Below the pieces are notes generated by a model that was given only the letters and a program-made list of their open reading frames with translations, did not search any database and had not been told where the DNA came from. DNA of 54,472 nucleotides from contig CAKZQF010000172.1 in NCBI GenBank assembly GCA_937139475.1, forward strand, positions 1-54,472, in the 5' to 3' direction. Within the stretch, counting starts at the first letter, position 1. Every line of letters begins with the position of its first letter. Made by a program: the position numbers and the translations under genes. The DNA comes from an uncultured Gammaproteobacteria bacterium (GTDB taxonomy: Bacteria; Pseudomonadota; Gammaproteobacteria; Enterobacterales; Psychrobiaceae). Below are positions 39,697-47,760 of the stretch, piece by piece.

Positions 39697-40712
39697 AATG
39701 GACTACCTTTCCTTGCAATCAATTTGATAAAGTCAGCGCTCATTGGGATACACTTAATCAATCCGCATTACAGCAGCCCATACTAGATAGCATGTTCATT
39801 AAGGTTTGCCTTGATGTCTTTGCCAAAGGCGATGAAGTTATTGCGTTGTGTGAAGATGAAACAGGGCCTATTTCTGTTGGCGTTTTCCATAAAGTTGGCT
39901 TCGGCCGTTATGCCACCTTTCAACCCTCTCAAGCACCACTTGGCCTATTTTTGGTGAGGAACAATCAGCTCAGTAATAGATTACTTAAAGGATTAGCTGC
40001 TGTTTTGCCTGGTCATGTTATTTTGATCGACTTGTTACAACAAGATAGCGCCTTTCTTTCTTATGATGAGGAGACTAATGTATTGCAATCCCCCTACATC
40101 ATCACCGGGCGCTTAGACGTTGCGCAAGACTTTGAGCTATTTTTTGCCAGCCTAGGCAAGAACATGCGCCAAAACTATAATAAAGTTATCAATCGATGTA
40201 CTAGGCAACATATTGAACTAGAAGCTCAATGCTTGTCCTCGTCGGAAAACATTAGTGAAGCTATAGCGCTATTTGGCCAATTCGAATCAAATGGCTGGAA
40301 AGGACAAAGTGGCACCGCAGTAAATATTAACAACGATCAGGGGAAATTTTACCAACAACTATTGCAGCAATATGCAAAGCACGACCAAGCTGAAATATGG
40401 CGCTACCAGGTTGATCAACAAACCGTAGCCATCGATCTTTGCATCAAATCGGCCGATATATTAATTATTCTTAAAACCGCATACAACGAGGAGTTCAAAA
40501 AGCTTTCTCCCGCGCTACAGCTGAAATTTGAAATTTTAAAGCATCATGCAGCAGACACTAGTGCAAAGCGGCTAAAGTCGGTAGAGTTTTTCGGCAAAGC
40601 AATGGAATGGCACAAACGATTTAACGCAGTATTACGCCCCATCACACACCTAACCTTTTTTAGCCAACCATTATGGCGATCTCTTTATCGCCTGATTAAA
40701 TTCCGCAAATAA
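39693..40712 (+). CDS. FemAB/BioF2-like GNAT acyltransferase
   Basis: 339-residue cytoplasmic protein resembling the Acetyltransf_6 (BioF2-like, FemAB-related) group of the GNAT superfamily. The diagnostic region is FASLGKNMRQNYNKVINRC near residues 155-175, followed by a C-terminal GNAT fold (ALFGQFESNGWKGQSGTA, AIDLCIKSADILIILKTAYNEEF). Such enzymes transfer acyl or aminoacyl groups in polysaccharide or cell-surface biosynthesis. It starts within the stop of the aminotransferase gene (ATGA overlap), so the amino group made by that enzyme may be its acceptor; this is inference. The C-terminus is basic. Confidence 0.78.
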   Translation: MKWTTFPCNQFDKVSAHWDTLNQSALQQPILDSMFIKVCLDVFAKGDEVIALCEDETGPISVGVFHKVGFGRYATFQPSQAPLGLFLVRNNQLSNRLLKGLAAVLPGHVILIDLLQQDSAFLSYDEETNVLQSPYIITGRLDVAQDFELFFASLGKNMRQNYNKVINRCTRQHIELEAQCLSSSENISEAIALFGQFESNGWKGQSGTAVNINNDQGKFYQQLLQQYAKHDQAEIWRYQVDQQTVAIDLCIKSADILIILKTAYNEEFKKLSPALQLKFEILKHHAADTSAKRLKSVEFFGKAMEWHKRFNAVLRPITHLTFFSQPLWRSLYRLIKFRK

Positions 40713-40761
40713 TATAAATACTTTTATATAACATACACATTCCAAGTGCTAGCGTTAAAAC

Positions 40762-40793
40762 AACAAATACTGTACGATTGTACGGTATTTGTT
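40762..40793. promoter_or_regulatory. interrupted palindrome before the PLP enzyme gene
   Basis: AACAAATACTGTAC-GATT-GTACGGTATTTGTT: 14-bp arms matching at 13 positions (the odd pair is T-G). It lies 15 bases before the ATG and has no T-tract, so it is better explained as an operator or a 5'-UTR hairpin than a terminator. No regulator gene is adjacent. Confidence 0.5.
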
Positions 40794-40808
40794 AATTGAG
40801 CTAGTATC

Positions 40809-42014
40809 ATGACGTCATCGGCACATTATTATCAGAGCATAACCAATGCGTTAACTGATGCAGGGATTCATTCTCCAACGTTGGTTATCGATAAAAAGCG
40901 TTTCGACCAAAATCTTGAACACGTTTTAAGTGTCAAAAAGCGAGGCTTTAATTTTAGGATTGTTGCTAAGTCATTGCCATCAATCTCGATGCTTCAATAT
41001 ATTATGGAGCGCGCACAAACCAATCGGTTGATGAGTTTCCATTTACCCTTCCTTCGCCATATAGTATTAAATATTCAGCACGCTGATATTCTGCTTGGTA
41101 AGCCCATGCCAGCAGCAGGCGCGCGTGAGTTCTATCGTTGGCACAGCCAGCTAGACAACAGCAATTTTGTACCGCACCAACAGCTCCATTGGTTAGTGGA
41201 TAATAATGAACGTCTATTGCAATACCAGGCGCTGGCAGCATCACTTAAGATACCAGTAAACATTAACTTAGAATTAGATATCGGCCTACATCGCGGCGGT
41301 TACCATTGCCAAGATACTTTCAAACAAGCGCTAGCATTAATCGAGCAGGATGAGTATTTAACCTTAACGGGACTGATGGGCTACGAAGCGCATGTGACCA
41401 GAGTGCCAGCCTTTATTGGTGGTAGCCAAAAAGCCTTTAGCCAAGCAATGGTTAGTTATCAACAATGCATTAATAGTGTCAAAGAAATTTTTGGCCAGGC
41501 CAAATTAGAGGAAATGATCTTAAATGCCGGTGGCAGTTCAACTTATCCACTATATGATAAGCCAGGCCTTGTTAATGAAATCGCCACCGCCTCAGCTTTG
41601 GTAAAACCTACTGATTTTGATGTATTTACCTTAGCGCACCACCAGCCAGCAGCCTTTATTGCAACGCCAATCTTAAAAATGGTCGACAAACCTGAGTTGC
41701 CAATGGCCCCGGCGCTATCGACGCTGTTACGTACTCTTTGCCTCTTGCCCCAAAAGGCCTGCTTTATCTATGGAGGTAACTGGCTGGCCTCACCTTGCTT
41801 TCCACAAAACGCTAAACGCGCCAATATCCTAGGTCATTCAAGCAATCAAGAAATGTTTGAATTACCAAAAGAAAGTGAGGTTGTGATGGATGATTTCTTC
41901 TTTTTTAGGCCAAGCCAAAGTGAGTCGGTCTTTTTGCAGTTCGGTGAGCTAGCCATTGTTAATGATGGCAAAGTGGTTGATTGGTGGAAAGTCTTTGACG
42001 CGCAGCAGCGTTAA
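40809..42014 (+). CDS. fold-type III PLP enzyme, D-threonine aldolase/D-serine dehydratase-like
   Basis: 401-residue protein with an alanine-racemase-type N-terminal barrel (SPTLVIDKKRFDQNL; PLP lysine in VAKSLPS near residue 54; LELDIGLHRGGY; NAGGSSTYPLYD) and a C-terminal beta domain as in D-threonine aldolase and D-serine dehydratase. In those enzymes the C-terminal domain carries a His-x-Cys/Asp zinc site in a P-x-H-x-C-like segment; here the aligned segment is RPSQSESVFLQFGELAIV, without His or Cys. Either the metal is bound differently or the reaction is metal-independent. It is probably co-transcribed with the DUF819 gene 21 bases downstream. A D-amino acid or hydroxy-amino acid substrate is inferred. 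Confidence 0.8.
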   Translation: MTSSAHYYQSITNALTDAGIHSPTLVIDKKRFDQNLEHVLSVKKRGFNFRIVAKSLPSISMLQYIMERAQTNRLMSFHLPFLRHIVLNIQHADILLGKPMPAAGAREFYRWHSQLDNSNFVPHQQLHWLVDNNERLLQYQALAASLKIPVNINLELDIGLHRGGYHCQDTFKQALALIEQDEYLTLTGLMGYEAHVTRVPAFIGGSQKAFSQAMVSYQQCINSVKEIFGQAKLEEMILNAGGSSTYPLYDKPGLVNEIATASALVKPTDFDVFTLAHHQPAAFIATPILKMVDKPELPMAPALSTLLRTLCLLPQKACFIYGGNWLASPCFPQNAKRANILGHSSNQEMFELPKESEVVMDDFFFFRPSQSESVFLQFGELAIVNDGKVVDWWKVFDAQQR

Positions 42015-42035
42015 TTTAACAAAGTAGGATCTAAC

Positions 42036-43214
42036 ATGTTATTTGCATTAGCTCTTTTTCTAATTCCTATCGCTATTATTATTCTGTGCCAGCGTGCACC
42101 GATTTTCGATAAGCTAGGGGTTGTAGTTTTATCATTTGGCCTTGGTATTGGCATCGCTGCAACTGTTGACCTTAGCAGTTTATTCGACTCAACGCTGGTA
42201 AAATCAGCACAGCTCAATATATCTGAAATAAGTATTGCGATTGCGCTGCCATTATTGCTTTTTTCAATTAATATAAAAAGCGCACTGGCCATGGCGGGTG
42301 ATACCTTAAAAGGCATGGGGCTTGCCTTATTTTCGGTTATTTTAATCAGTACCATCGGTGCTGTTTTATTTAAAGAACAAGTGAATGACGTATGGCAAGT
42401 TGCAGGCATGTCCGTTGGCGCCTATACCGGTGGTGGCCCAAACATGGCGGCAATTAAAACCGCTATCGATGGCAAGGAGTCAATTTTCCTTACCATGGTG
42501 ACTTACGACATTTTATTTTCGGCGATGTTTCTTTTGTTCGTCATTAGTGTTGGTAAACGTGTTTTTTCACTTTTTTTGCCTGCTTACCAATCAAAAGAAG
42601 TCACCGACGAGCAAGAATTTTCTCATATGAATCATATGAGTGACGAAACAGCAAATAGCTACAAAACGATCTTATCAACAGGTACTGCGGGTCAAACCTT
42701 GTTAGCATTACTATGCTCAGGTTTGGTGGTTGGCGCGGCGTTAGGCTTGGCGGCAATCGTGCCAGAGAGCTACAAATCGACTGTCACAATCATTGGTATC
42801 ACGAGCTTAGGCTTGGCCGCTTCTTTTATTCCGCAAGTACGAAGCCTGGCCAATAGTTTCCAATTAGGTATGTATCTCATTTTGGTCTTTTGTTTCACTA
42901 TGGGAACCATGACCAACACCAGTATTTTTACTGAATTAGACGTTTCACTCGCCAGCTATATCAGCTTTATATTAGTCGGCTCATTATTGCTCCAAGCGCT
43001 GTTATGTAAGTTATTTAAAATAGATACAGACACTTTTTTGATTACGTCATCAGCAGCGATCATGTCGGTGCCATTTATCCCCGTTATCGCCGGCGCACTA
43101 AAAAACCGCGAGATCCTTTTACCGGGTTTTGCGGCCGCTATTATTGGCTATGCACTGGGTAATTACCTAGGGATAATTGTTGCCAGTGTAAGTCGCTGGC
43201 TAGTGGGAGCTTAA
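42036..43214 (+). CDS. DUF819-family integral membrane protein
   Basis: 392-residue polytopic inner-membrane protein with about ten hydrophobic helices, matching the DUF819 (YjcL-like) family. Conserved-looking elements are GAYTGGGPNMAAIKTAID and LITSSAAIMSVPFIPVIAGALKNREILLPG, whose glycine-rich re-entrant look suggests a secondary transporter. A hydrophilic loop lies near residues 185-210. It follows the PLP enzyme by 21 bases, so transport of that enzyme's substrate or product is the simplest hypothesis. No function is established for the family as far as I know. Confidence 0.85.
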   Translation: MLFALALFLIPIAIIILCQRAPIFDKLGVVVLSFGLGIGIAATVDLSSLFDSTLVKSAQLNISEISIAIALPLLLFSINIKSALAMAGDTLKGMGLALFSVILISTIGAVLFKEQVNDVWQVAGMSVGAYTGGGPNMAAIKTAIDGKESIFLTMVTYDILFSAMFLLFVISVGKRVFSLFLPAYQSKEVTDEQEFSHMNHMSDETANSYKTILSTGTAGQTLLALLCSGLVVGAALGLAAIVPESYKSTVTIIGITSLGLAASFIPQVRSLANSFQLGMYLILVFCFTMGTMTNTSIFTELDVSLASYISFILVGSLLLQALLCKLFKIDTDTFLITSSAAIMSVPFIPVIAGALKNREILLPGFAAAIIGYALGNYLGIIVASVSRWLVGA

Positions 43215-43246
43215 TACCTATCGCCATAAGACGATGCTAGTCGCAG

Positions 43247-43271
43247 GCGCGTCAGCTGACATCTGACGCGC
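43247..43271. terminator. hairpin between convergent DUF819 and selO genes
   Basis: A perfect 9-bp stem GCGCGTCAG / CTGACGCGC with a 7-base loop lies 32 bases after the DUF819 stop. There is no clear T-tract on either strand, so it is a likely but not certain bidirectional terminator. Confidence 0.55.
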
Positions 43272-43356
43272 TGTTGCATTGACATGAAGTAACGCTAATA
43301 ACCGACTAATTATTTACCCCGAAAACCATAGTGCAATCTACTGCTAGCAATTGCTA

Positions 43357-44949
43357 TTAAGAGCTACAAGATAATGCAGAACAGCCGGCTTTATTGCGCG
43401 CCCACTCTGGGCGCTTTTGTGCGTATTGTTCAGCATTTTCTTGCTCATCGTAAGGTTTTTTCAGTAGTGCCTGTAGTTTATTAATTTCACTAAAGTCCCC
43501 CTTTTCTGCCGCTTCAATCGCCTGCTGCGCCAGGTAATTACGCAATACGTATTTAGGGTTAACTTTATTCATCGCCAGTTTACGCTCATGATCACTACGA
43601 TTATCTTGTTGAAGGCGCGCGGTATATCGCTCGAACCACAGCCCCATGAACTGCTTATATTTATCGCTTAACCTATCCGGCTGATAATAACTATCATGTA
43701 TTGTAACTAGCCAATTATCCGGTTCATTTTTGCCAAGATTCGCCAATTGACGATAAAAGACCGTCATGTCGGTTTCTACGCTCTGTAGTATTTGTTCAAG
43801 CTCGCTAAATAACACTAAGTCGTCCTGTCCCTGATAGGCCTGTAAACCCAGTTTGTCAGCCATCATTTCGCACCATTGATGCTGGTAATTCTTACCATAG
43901 TTATCCAATAGCTGCTCCAACGGCAAAGACTCTTCAATCAGTGGGTAAATCGCGTTGGCTAATTGAAACAGGTTCCAATGGCTGATTTCCCCTTGTGCAC
44001 CAAAGCGGTAGCGGCGGCGCTGGGCATCCGTCGTATTCGGTGTCCAGTCAAGATCAAAATCATCAATCCATCCATAAGGCCCATAATCGATGGTTTCACC
44101 AATAATCGACATATTATCTGTATTCATCACCCCATGAACAAAGCCGACGCGCTGCCAACCTATAATCATTTGGCAAGTACGCTCGCACACCTCACCAAAC
44201 CACTTAATATAAGTCCCTTTATCAATCTTCTCACCGTCAATTAAGTGAGGAAAGTCAGATGCTATGCAATGATCCGCTTGAGCCTGCAGCAGTGCTATGT
44301 CGCCACGTTGTGATGGCAGCTGAAAACTGCCAAAGCGTGTGAATGACGAGCTTACTCGGCACACTACAGCGCCGGGTTCATAGGCCCCGTTACCATCATA
44401 AAACATATCCCGCATTACCTGATCACCAGTTAAACACAAACTCAGCGCTCGGGTTGTTGCAATGCCTAAATGATACATCGCTTCGGAACACAAAAACTCA
44501 CGTACAGAACTTCGCAGCACCGCCAAGCCATCAGCGGTTCGAGAATAAGGTGTCGGCCCTGCTCCCTTTAGTTGCAGAAATTGGTGTCCCTGTGCTGGCG
44601 TTACCACTTCACCGAGGTTAATCGCCCGACCATCGCCCAATTGACCAGCCCATTGACCAAACTGATGGCCGCCATAACACATCGCAAAGGGTTGCATACC
44701 ATCAAGCAGTGCATTGCCGGTAAAGACATCGAGAAATAAATCACTAGCCGTATCTTCACTATTAAAACCAATCATTTGGGCGACATCATCGGATAAGGCG
44801 ATTAACTGAGGGTTTGCCGTTGCAACAGGTGTTGCCCACGAAAAAGCTGCGCCATGGACCTGGCGCCGGGTATTGACCTGCTCACTATCTGAGGGTAGTT
44901 GATTAATATAGCGATTTTCAAATTTTAGTTTATGCTGTAGCGTATCCAT
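43357..44949 (-). CDS. selO: protein adenylyltransferase SelO (YdiU family)
   Basis: Pseudokinase-fold enzyme that transfers AMP to Ser, Thr or Tyr of proteins, linked to redox homeostasis. Family segments are clear: CYGGHQFGQWAGQLGDGRA, QLKGAGPTPYSRTADG, LRSSVREFLCSEAM, HGVMNTDNMSIIGETIDYG (active-site Asn/Asp) and MNKVNPKYVLRNYL. The protein ends GCSALSCSS; the final Cys-Ser-Ser corresponds to the C-terminal Sec/Cys-Ser-Ser of the family, in the cysteine form. The 530-residue length is slightly longer than E. coli YdiU, the extra being internal. It is divergent from the AGCS transporter across 46 bases. Confidence 0.95.
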   Translation of the reverse strand: MDTLQHKLKFENRYINQLPSDSEQVNTRRQVHGAAFSWATPVATANPQLIALSDDVAQMIGFNSEDTASDLFLDVFTGNALLDGMQPFAMCYGGHQFGQWAGQLGDGRAINLGEVVTPAQGHQFLQLKGAGPTPYSRTADGLAVLRSSVREFLCSEAMYHLGIATTRALSLCLTGDQVMRDMFYDGNGAYEPGAVVCRVSSSFTRFGSFQLPSQRGDIALLQAQADHCIASDFPHLIDGEKIDKGTYIKWFGEVCERTCQMIIGWQRVGFVHGVMNTDNMSIIGETIDYGPYGWIDDFDLDWTPNTTDAQRRRYRFGAQGEISHWNLFQLANAIYPLIEESLPLEQLLDNYGKNYQHQWCEMMADKLGLQAYQGQDDLVLFSELEQILQSVETDMTVFYRQLANLGKNEPDNWLVTIHDSYYQPDRLSDKYKQFMGLWFERYTARLQQDNRSDHERKLAMNKVNPKYVLRNYLAQQAIEAAEKGDFSEINKLQALLKKPYDEQENAEQYAQKRPEWARNKAGCSALSCSS

Positions 44950-44995
44950 GTCGGCGTGTCTTTAAAAAGAGATGTCCTAATCATAATAACCTTTA

Positions 44996-46495
44996 ATGAT
45001 GATAAAAAGAATGAAGTTACTTTTCGTTAGCTTACTAATCTTGTGCTTTAGCCAAAGCGCTATTGCGGCGCCATTAACTGTTGATCAGCAGATAGAACAA
45101 TGGCTTGCCCCTATAGCACACACCATGACCAGCATTATTTTTTATTCGGTTGAGGTCGCAGGTACGCAAATACCTTTAATCGTCGGCTGGCTTATCATTG
45201 CCGCTTTAAGCTTTACTTTTTATTTTGGTTTTCTCAATTTCAAAGGATTTTCCCATGCGATAAAAGTCATTCGCGGCGACTATTCCAATCCTAACGATCC
45301 GGGGGAAGTGAGCCACTTTCAAGCCCTTACAACGGCTCTATCAGGCACCGTTGGCCTAGGCAATATCGCTGGTGTCGCCATCGCTGTTTCTATCGGCGGT
45401 CCGGGAGCCACTTTTTGGATGATTATTGCGGGTTTGCTGGGCATGTCGAGCAAGTTTTTAGAATGTAGTCTCGGGGTAAAATACCGTCAAATCAGCGCTA
45501 ATGGCGAAGTTCTTGGTGGCCCAATGTATTATCTTCGTGATGGCTTAGCGGAACTTGGTTATCAAAAACTTGGCAAGGGCCTGGCGGTATTTTTTGCCAT
45601 CTGTTGTGTGATCGCCTCTTTGTGCGGCAGCAATATGCTGCAATCAAATCAAGCCTACCAACAATTTATTATTGCCTTTGCTGGTGAAGGTGGGTTCTGG
45701 CAAGACAATGGTTGGCTGTTTGGGCTAATTCTGGCTATTTTAATCGCTACAATTATTATCGGCGGCATAAAAAGCATCGCCAAAGTAACCGTTCGCGTGG
45801 TTCCTTTGATGGCTGGGGTCTACTTATCTGCGGCATTGTTTGTCATCCTTAGCCACATCGAACAAATCCCACAGGCAATCAGCTTAATTATCAATGGTGC
45901 CTTTAACCCACAAGGGGTTACTGGCGGCATTATTGGAGTAATGATCCAAGGTATTCAGCGTTCCACCTTTTCCAGCGAAGCAGGGGTCGGTGCCGCGTCT
46001 ATAGCGCACGCAACAGCATCGACTAAAGAGCCTGTTCGCGAGGGGTATGTCGCGTTATTAGAGCCTTTTATTGATACTGTTGTGATATGTACTATCACAG
46101 CATTAGTGATAGTAATCACCGGGGCCTACGTCGATGTCTCAGGCATCGATGGCGTAGCGATGACTTCCCGAGCTTTTGCCAGTGTTATTTGGTGGTTCCC
46201 TTATTTACTTAGCATCGCAGTGTTATTGTTTGCTATCTCTACGATGGTCTCGTGGGCTTATTATGGTTCAATCGCCTGGCGTTACCTTGTTGGTGACTCA
46301 AAATGGCTAAACCTAGGCTACAAAATGTTGTTCTGTTGCTGCACCGTTATTGGCGCGTCTGTTAGTCTAAACTCCGTTATAGCCATTTCAGACTCGATGT
46401 TCTTTTCTATGGCGATTGCTAATATTATTGGCTTATACCTGTTAGCCCCCGGTATTAAAAAAGACTTAACATCCTATAATGCAACTTATAAATAA
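44996..46495 (+). CDS. alanine/glycine:cation symporter (AGCS family)
   Basis: Sodium- or proton-coupled uptake of small amino acids across the inner membrane; about ten to eleven helices in 499 residues. The family signature is unmistakable (FQALTTALSGTVGLGNIAGVA; GGPGATFWMIIAGLLGMSSKF; QRSTFSSEAGVGAASIAHA). A cleavable-looking signal segment (LLFVSLLILCFSQSAIAA) precedes the core, as in many marine homologues. Three in-frame ATGs lie within the first six codons; 44996 is the longest. It is divergent from selO with only 46 bases between. Alanine or glycine, perhaps including D-alanine, is the expected substrate. Confidence 0.93.
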   Translation: MMIKRMKLLFVSLLILCFSQSAIAAPLTVDQQIEQWLAPIAHTMTSIIFYSVEVAGTQIPLIVGWLIIAALSFTFYFGFLNFKGFSHAIKVIRGDYSNPNDPGEVSHFQALTTALSGTVGLGNIAGVAIAVSIGGPGATFWMIIAGLLGMSSKFLECSLGVKYRQISANGEVLGGPMYYLRDGLAELGYQKLGKGLAVFFAICCVIASLCGSNMLQSNQAYQQFIIAFAGEGGFWQDNGWLFGLILAILIATIIIGGIKSIAKVTVRVVPLMAGVYLSAALFVILSHIEQIPQAISLIINGAFNPQGVTGGIIGVMIQGIQRSTFSSEAGVGAASIAHATASTKEPVREGYVALLEPFIDTVVICTITALVIVITGAYVDVSGIDGVAMTSRAFASVIWWFPYLLSIAVLLFAISTMVSWAYYGSIAWRYLVGDSKWLNLGYKMLFCCCTVIGASVSLNSVIAISDSMFFSMAIANIIGLYLLAPGIKKDLTSYNATYK

Positions 46496-46578
46496 ATTAA
46501 TAAAAAATAATCATTGCTTTAAATTTGCTCTAACCGTAATGTAGTTAGTTCTATTTAAATAAAAGAATTTTAACAAAT

Positions 46579-46718
46579 ATGTTCACTTTGTGTATTTCGT
46601 CATTACCCACTTCGCTGCGCTGGTTGCTTGTCAATCAAATGCGCGCTTTGCGGCTGTATACGAAATAAGAGAAGCTCAACTTATTTTCAAAAGCCGCAGT
46701 TACCCACTGCGGTTTTTT
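46579..46718 (+). promoter_or_regulatory. candidate transcription-attenuation leader of the EamA gene
   Basis: This fills most of the 289-base gap between the AGCS and EamA genes. A small frame (46579-46668, 29 codons, 7 of them Leu) is followed by an intrinsic terminator: CCGCAGT (46694-46700), loop TACCC, ACTGCGG (46706-46712), then TTTTTT. A second segment, TGCGGCT (46649-46655), inside the small frame can pair with AGCCGCA (46692-46698), which is exclusive with the terminator stem. A third ACTGCGG lies at 46744-46750. The arrangement fits an attenuator; a short stable RNA ending at this terminator is the alternative. The small frame has only a weak ribosome site. Confidence 0.4.
46694..46718 (+). 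terminator. intrinsic terminator upstream of the EamA gene
   Basis: A seven-pair GC-rich stem, extended by G-T and A-T pairs, is followed by six T residues. It could end the AGCS transcript, about 200 bases after its stop, or act as an attenuator for the EamA gene starting 67 bases later. Confidence 0.75.
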
Positions 46719-46784
46719 GTTTTCATAGCATCATTCCCCAGTCACTGCGGCACTAATAATCAATCAAAATAATGGAGTAAAAAA

Positions 46785-47678
46785 ATGAAAGTGCCTTTCG
46801 CCTATCTATGTGTCGTTATTGTTTCTTCAACCACACCATTAGGTATTGTTTGGAGCAGTCAAAGTGTCTCTCCGACGATGGCTGTATTATTGCGCATGTG
46901 TATTGCAGCAGTACTTGGCACACTGATTTTACTGACCACCCGTATCCGATTACCGATGAGTAGCAATGCAGTCAAACTATACAGCTATAGTGCCTTAGGC
47001 ATTTTTGGTGGCATGATGTGTAGCTACTTAGCAGCGGGCTATATTGGCTCTGGATTGATGTCTCTATTATTTGGTTTGTCGCCAATTGTTGCCGGACTCT
47101 TTGCACAGCGTATTTTAGGTGAAAGTAAATTTACACCCATCCGCTGGCTCGCATTTGCTTTTGCTATTGCCGGTTTAACCATCGTGTGCTGGGATAAAAT
47201 CGCCTTGGCAGGAGAAGCTATTTATGGTGTGGGACTGATATTATTTGCAATGGTCATTTTTAGCGCTAGTGGTGTGGTGATCAAAAGTATTCCGATCAAC
47301 ATTCATCCGTTAGCGACGACACTAGGGGCACTATACTTCTGTATTCCGCTGTTTTTTATCGCTTGGTTAGTATTTGACGGCAACACTGACACCACGCTTT
47401 GGACAGAGCGTTCAGTGCAGGCTATTGTTTATTTGGGCGTCTTTGGCTCATTAATAAATTACATCGCCTACTTTTTTATACTGCAAAAATTATCGCCCAC
47501 AACGGTTGCGCTCGTTGCCCTCATTACACCCGTATTCGCGATATTGTTAGGGGCCCAATTTAATAATGAAACCATAGCGCTTAACACAATAATTGGCGGC
47601 AGCGGTGTGCTATTTGGGCTCGCATTATACCAATGGAACCCCACTAAACTCACAGTGAGCGTAAAGAAGGTGTGCTAG
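46785..47678 (+). CDS. EamA-family (DMT superfamily) transporter
   Basis: 297-residue inner-membrane protein of ten helices in two EamA repeats (about 5-135 and 150-285). The repeat ends read LLFGLSPIVAGLFAQRILGES and VALVALITPVFAILLGAQFNNE, the usual DMT signature. EamA proteins typically export amino acids, nucleosides or other metabolites; the substrate cannot be read here. GGAG lies seven bases before the ATG. It is preceded by a terminator/antiterminator-like leader, and its TAG stop falls inside its own terminator at 47667-47689. Confidence 0.9.
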   Translation: MKVPFAYLCVVIVSSTTPLGIVWSSQSVSPTMAVLLRMCIAAVLGTLILLTTRIRLPMSSNAVKLYSYSALGIFGGMMCSYLAAGYIGSGLMSLLFGLSPIVAGLFAQRILGESKFTPIRWLAFAFAIAGLTIVCWDKIALAGEAIYGVGLILFAMVIFSASGVVIKSIPINIHPLATTLGALYFCIPLFFIAWLVFDGNTDTTLWTERSVQAIVYLGVFGSLINYIAYFFILQKLSPTTVALVALITPVFAILLGAQFNNETIALNTIIGGSGVLFGLALYQWNPTKLTVSVKKVC

Positions 47679-47689
47679 CGCACCTTTTT
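47667..47689 (+). terminator. terminator overlapping the EamA stop codon
   Basis: The stem AAGGTGTGC / GCGCACCTT has one T-G pair and is followed by a T-run. The EamA stop codon (47676-47678) forms the loop, so a ribosome finishing translation would occupy the hairpin. Confidence 0.8.
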
Positions 47690-47760
47690 ACATAAATCCC
47701 TCCCAATGAAGATAAGTTGTAATATAATCAATAGTTAAAATTTTTATTGTTGAGTGTGCC

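Noticed and set aside
46590..46772. A 60-codon plus-strand frame overlapping the region before the EamA gene.
   Set aside because: It runs straight through a strong intrinsic terminator and has no ribosome site; composition is not protein-like.
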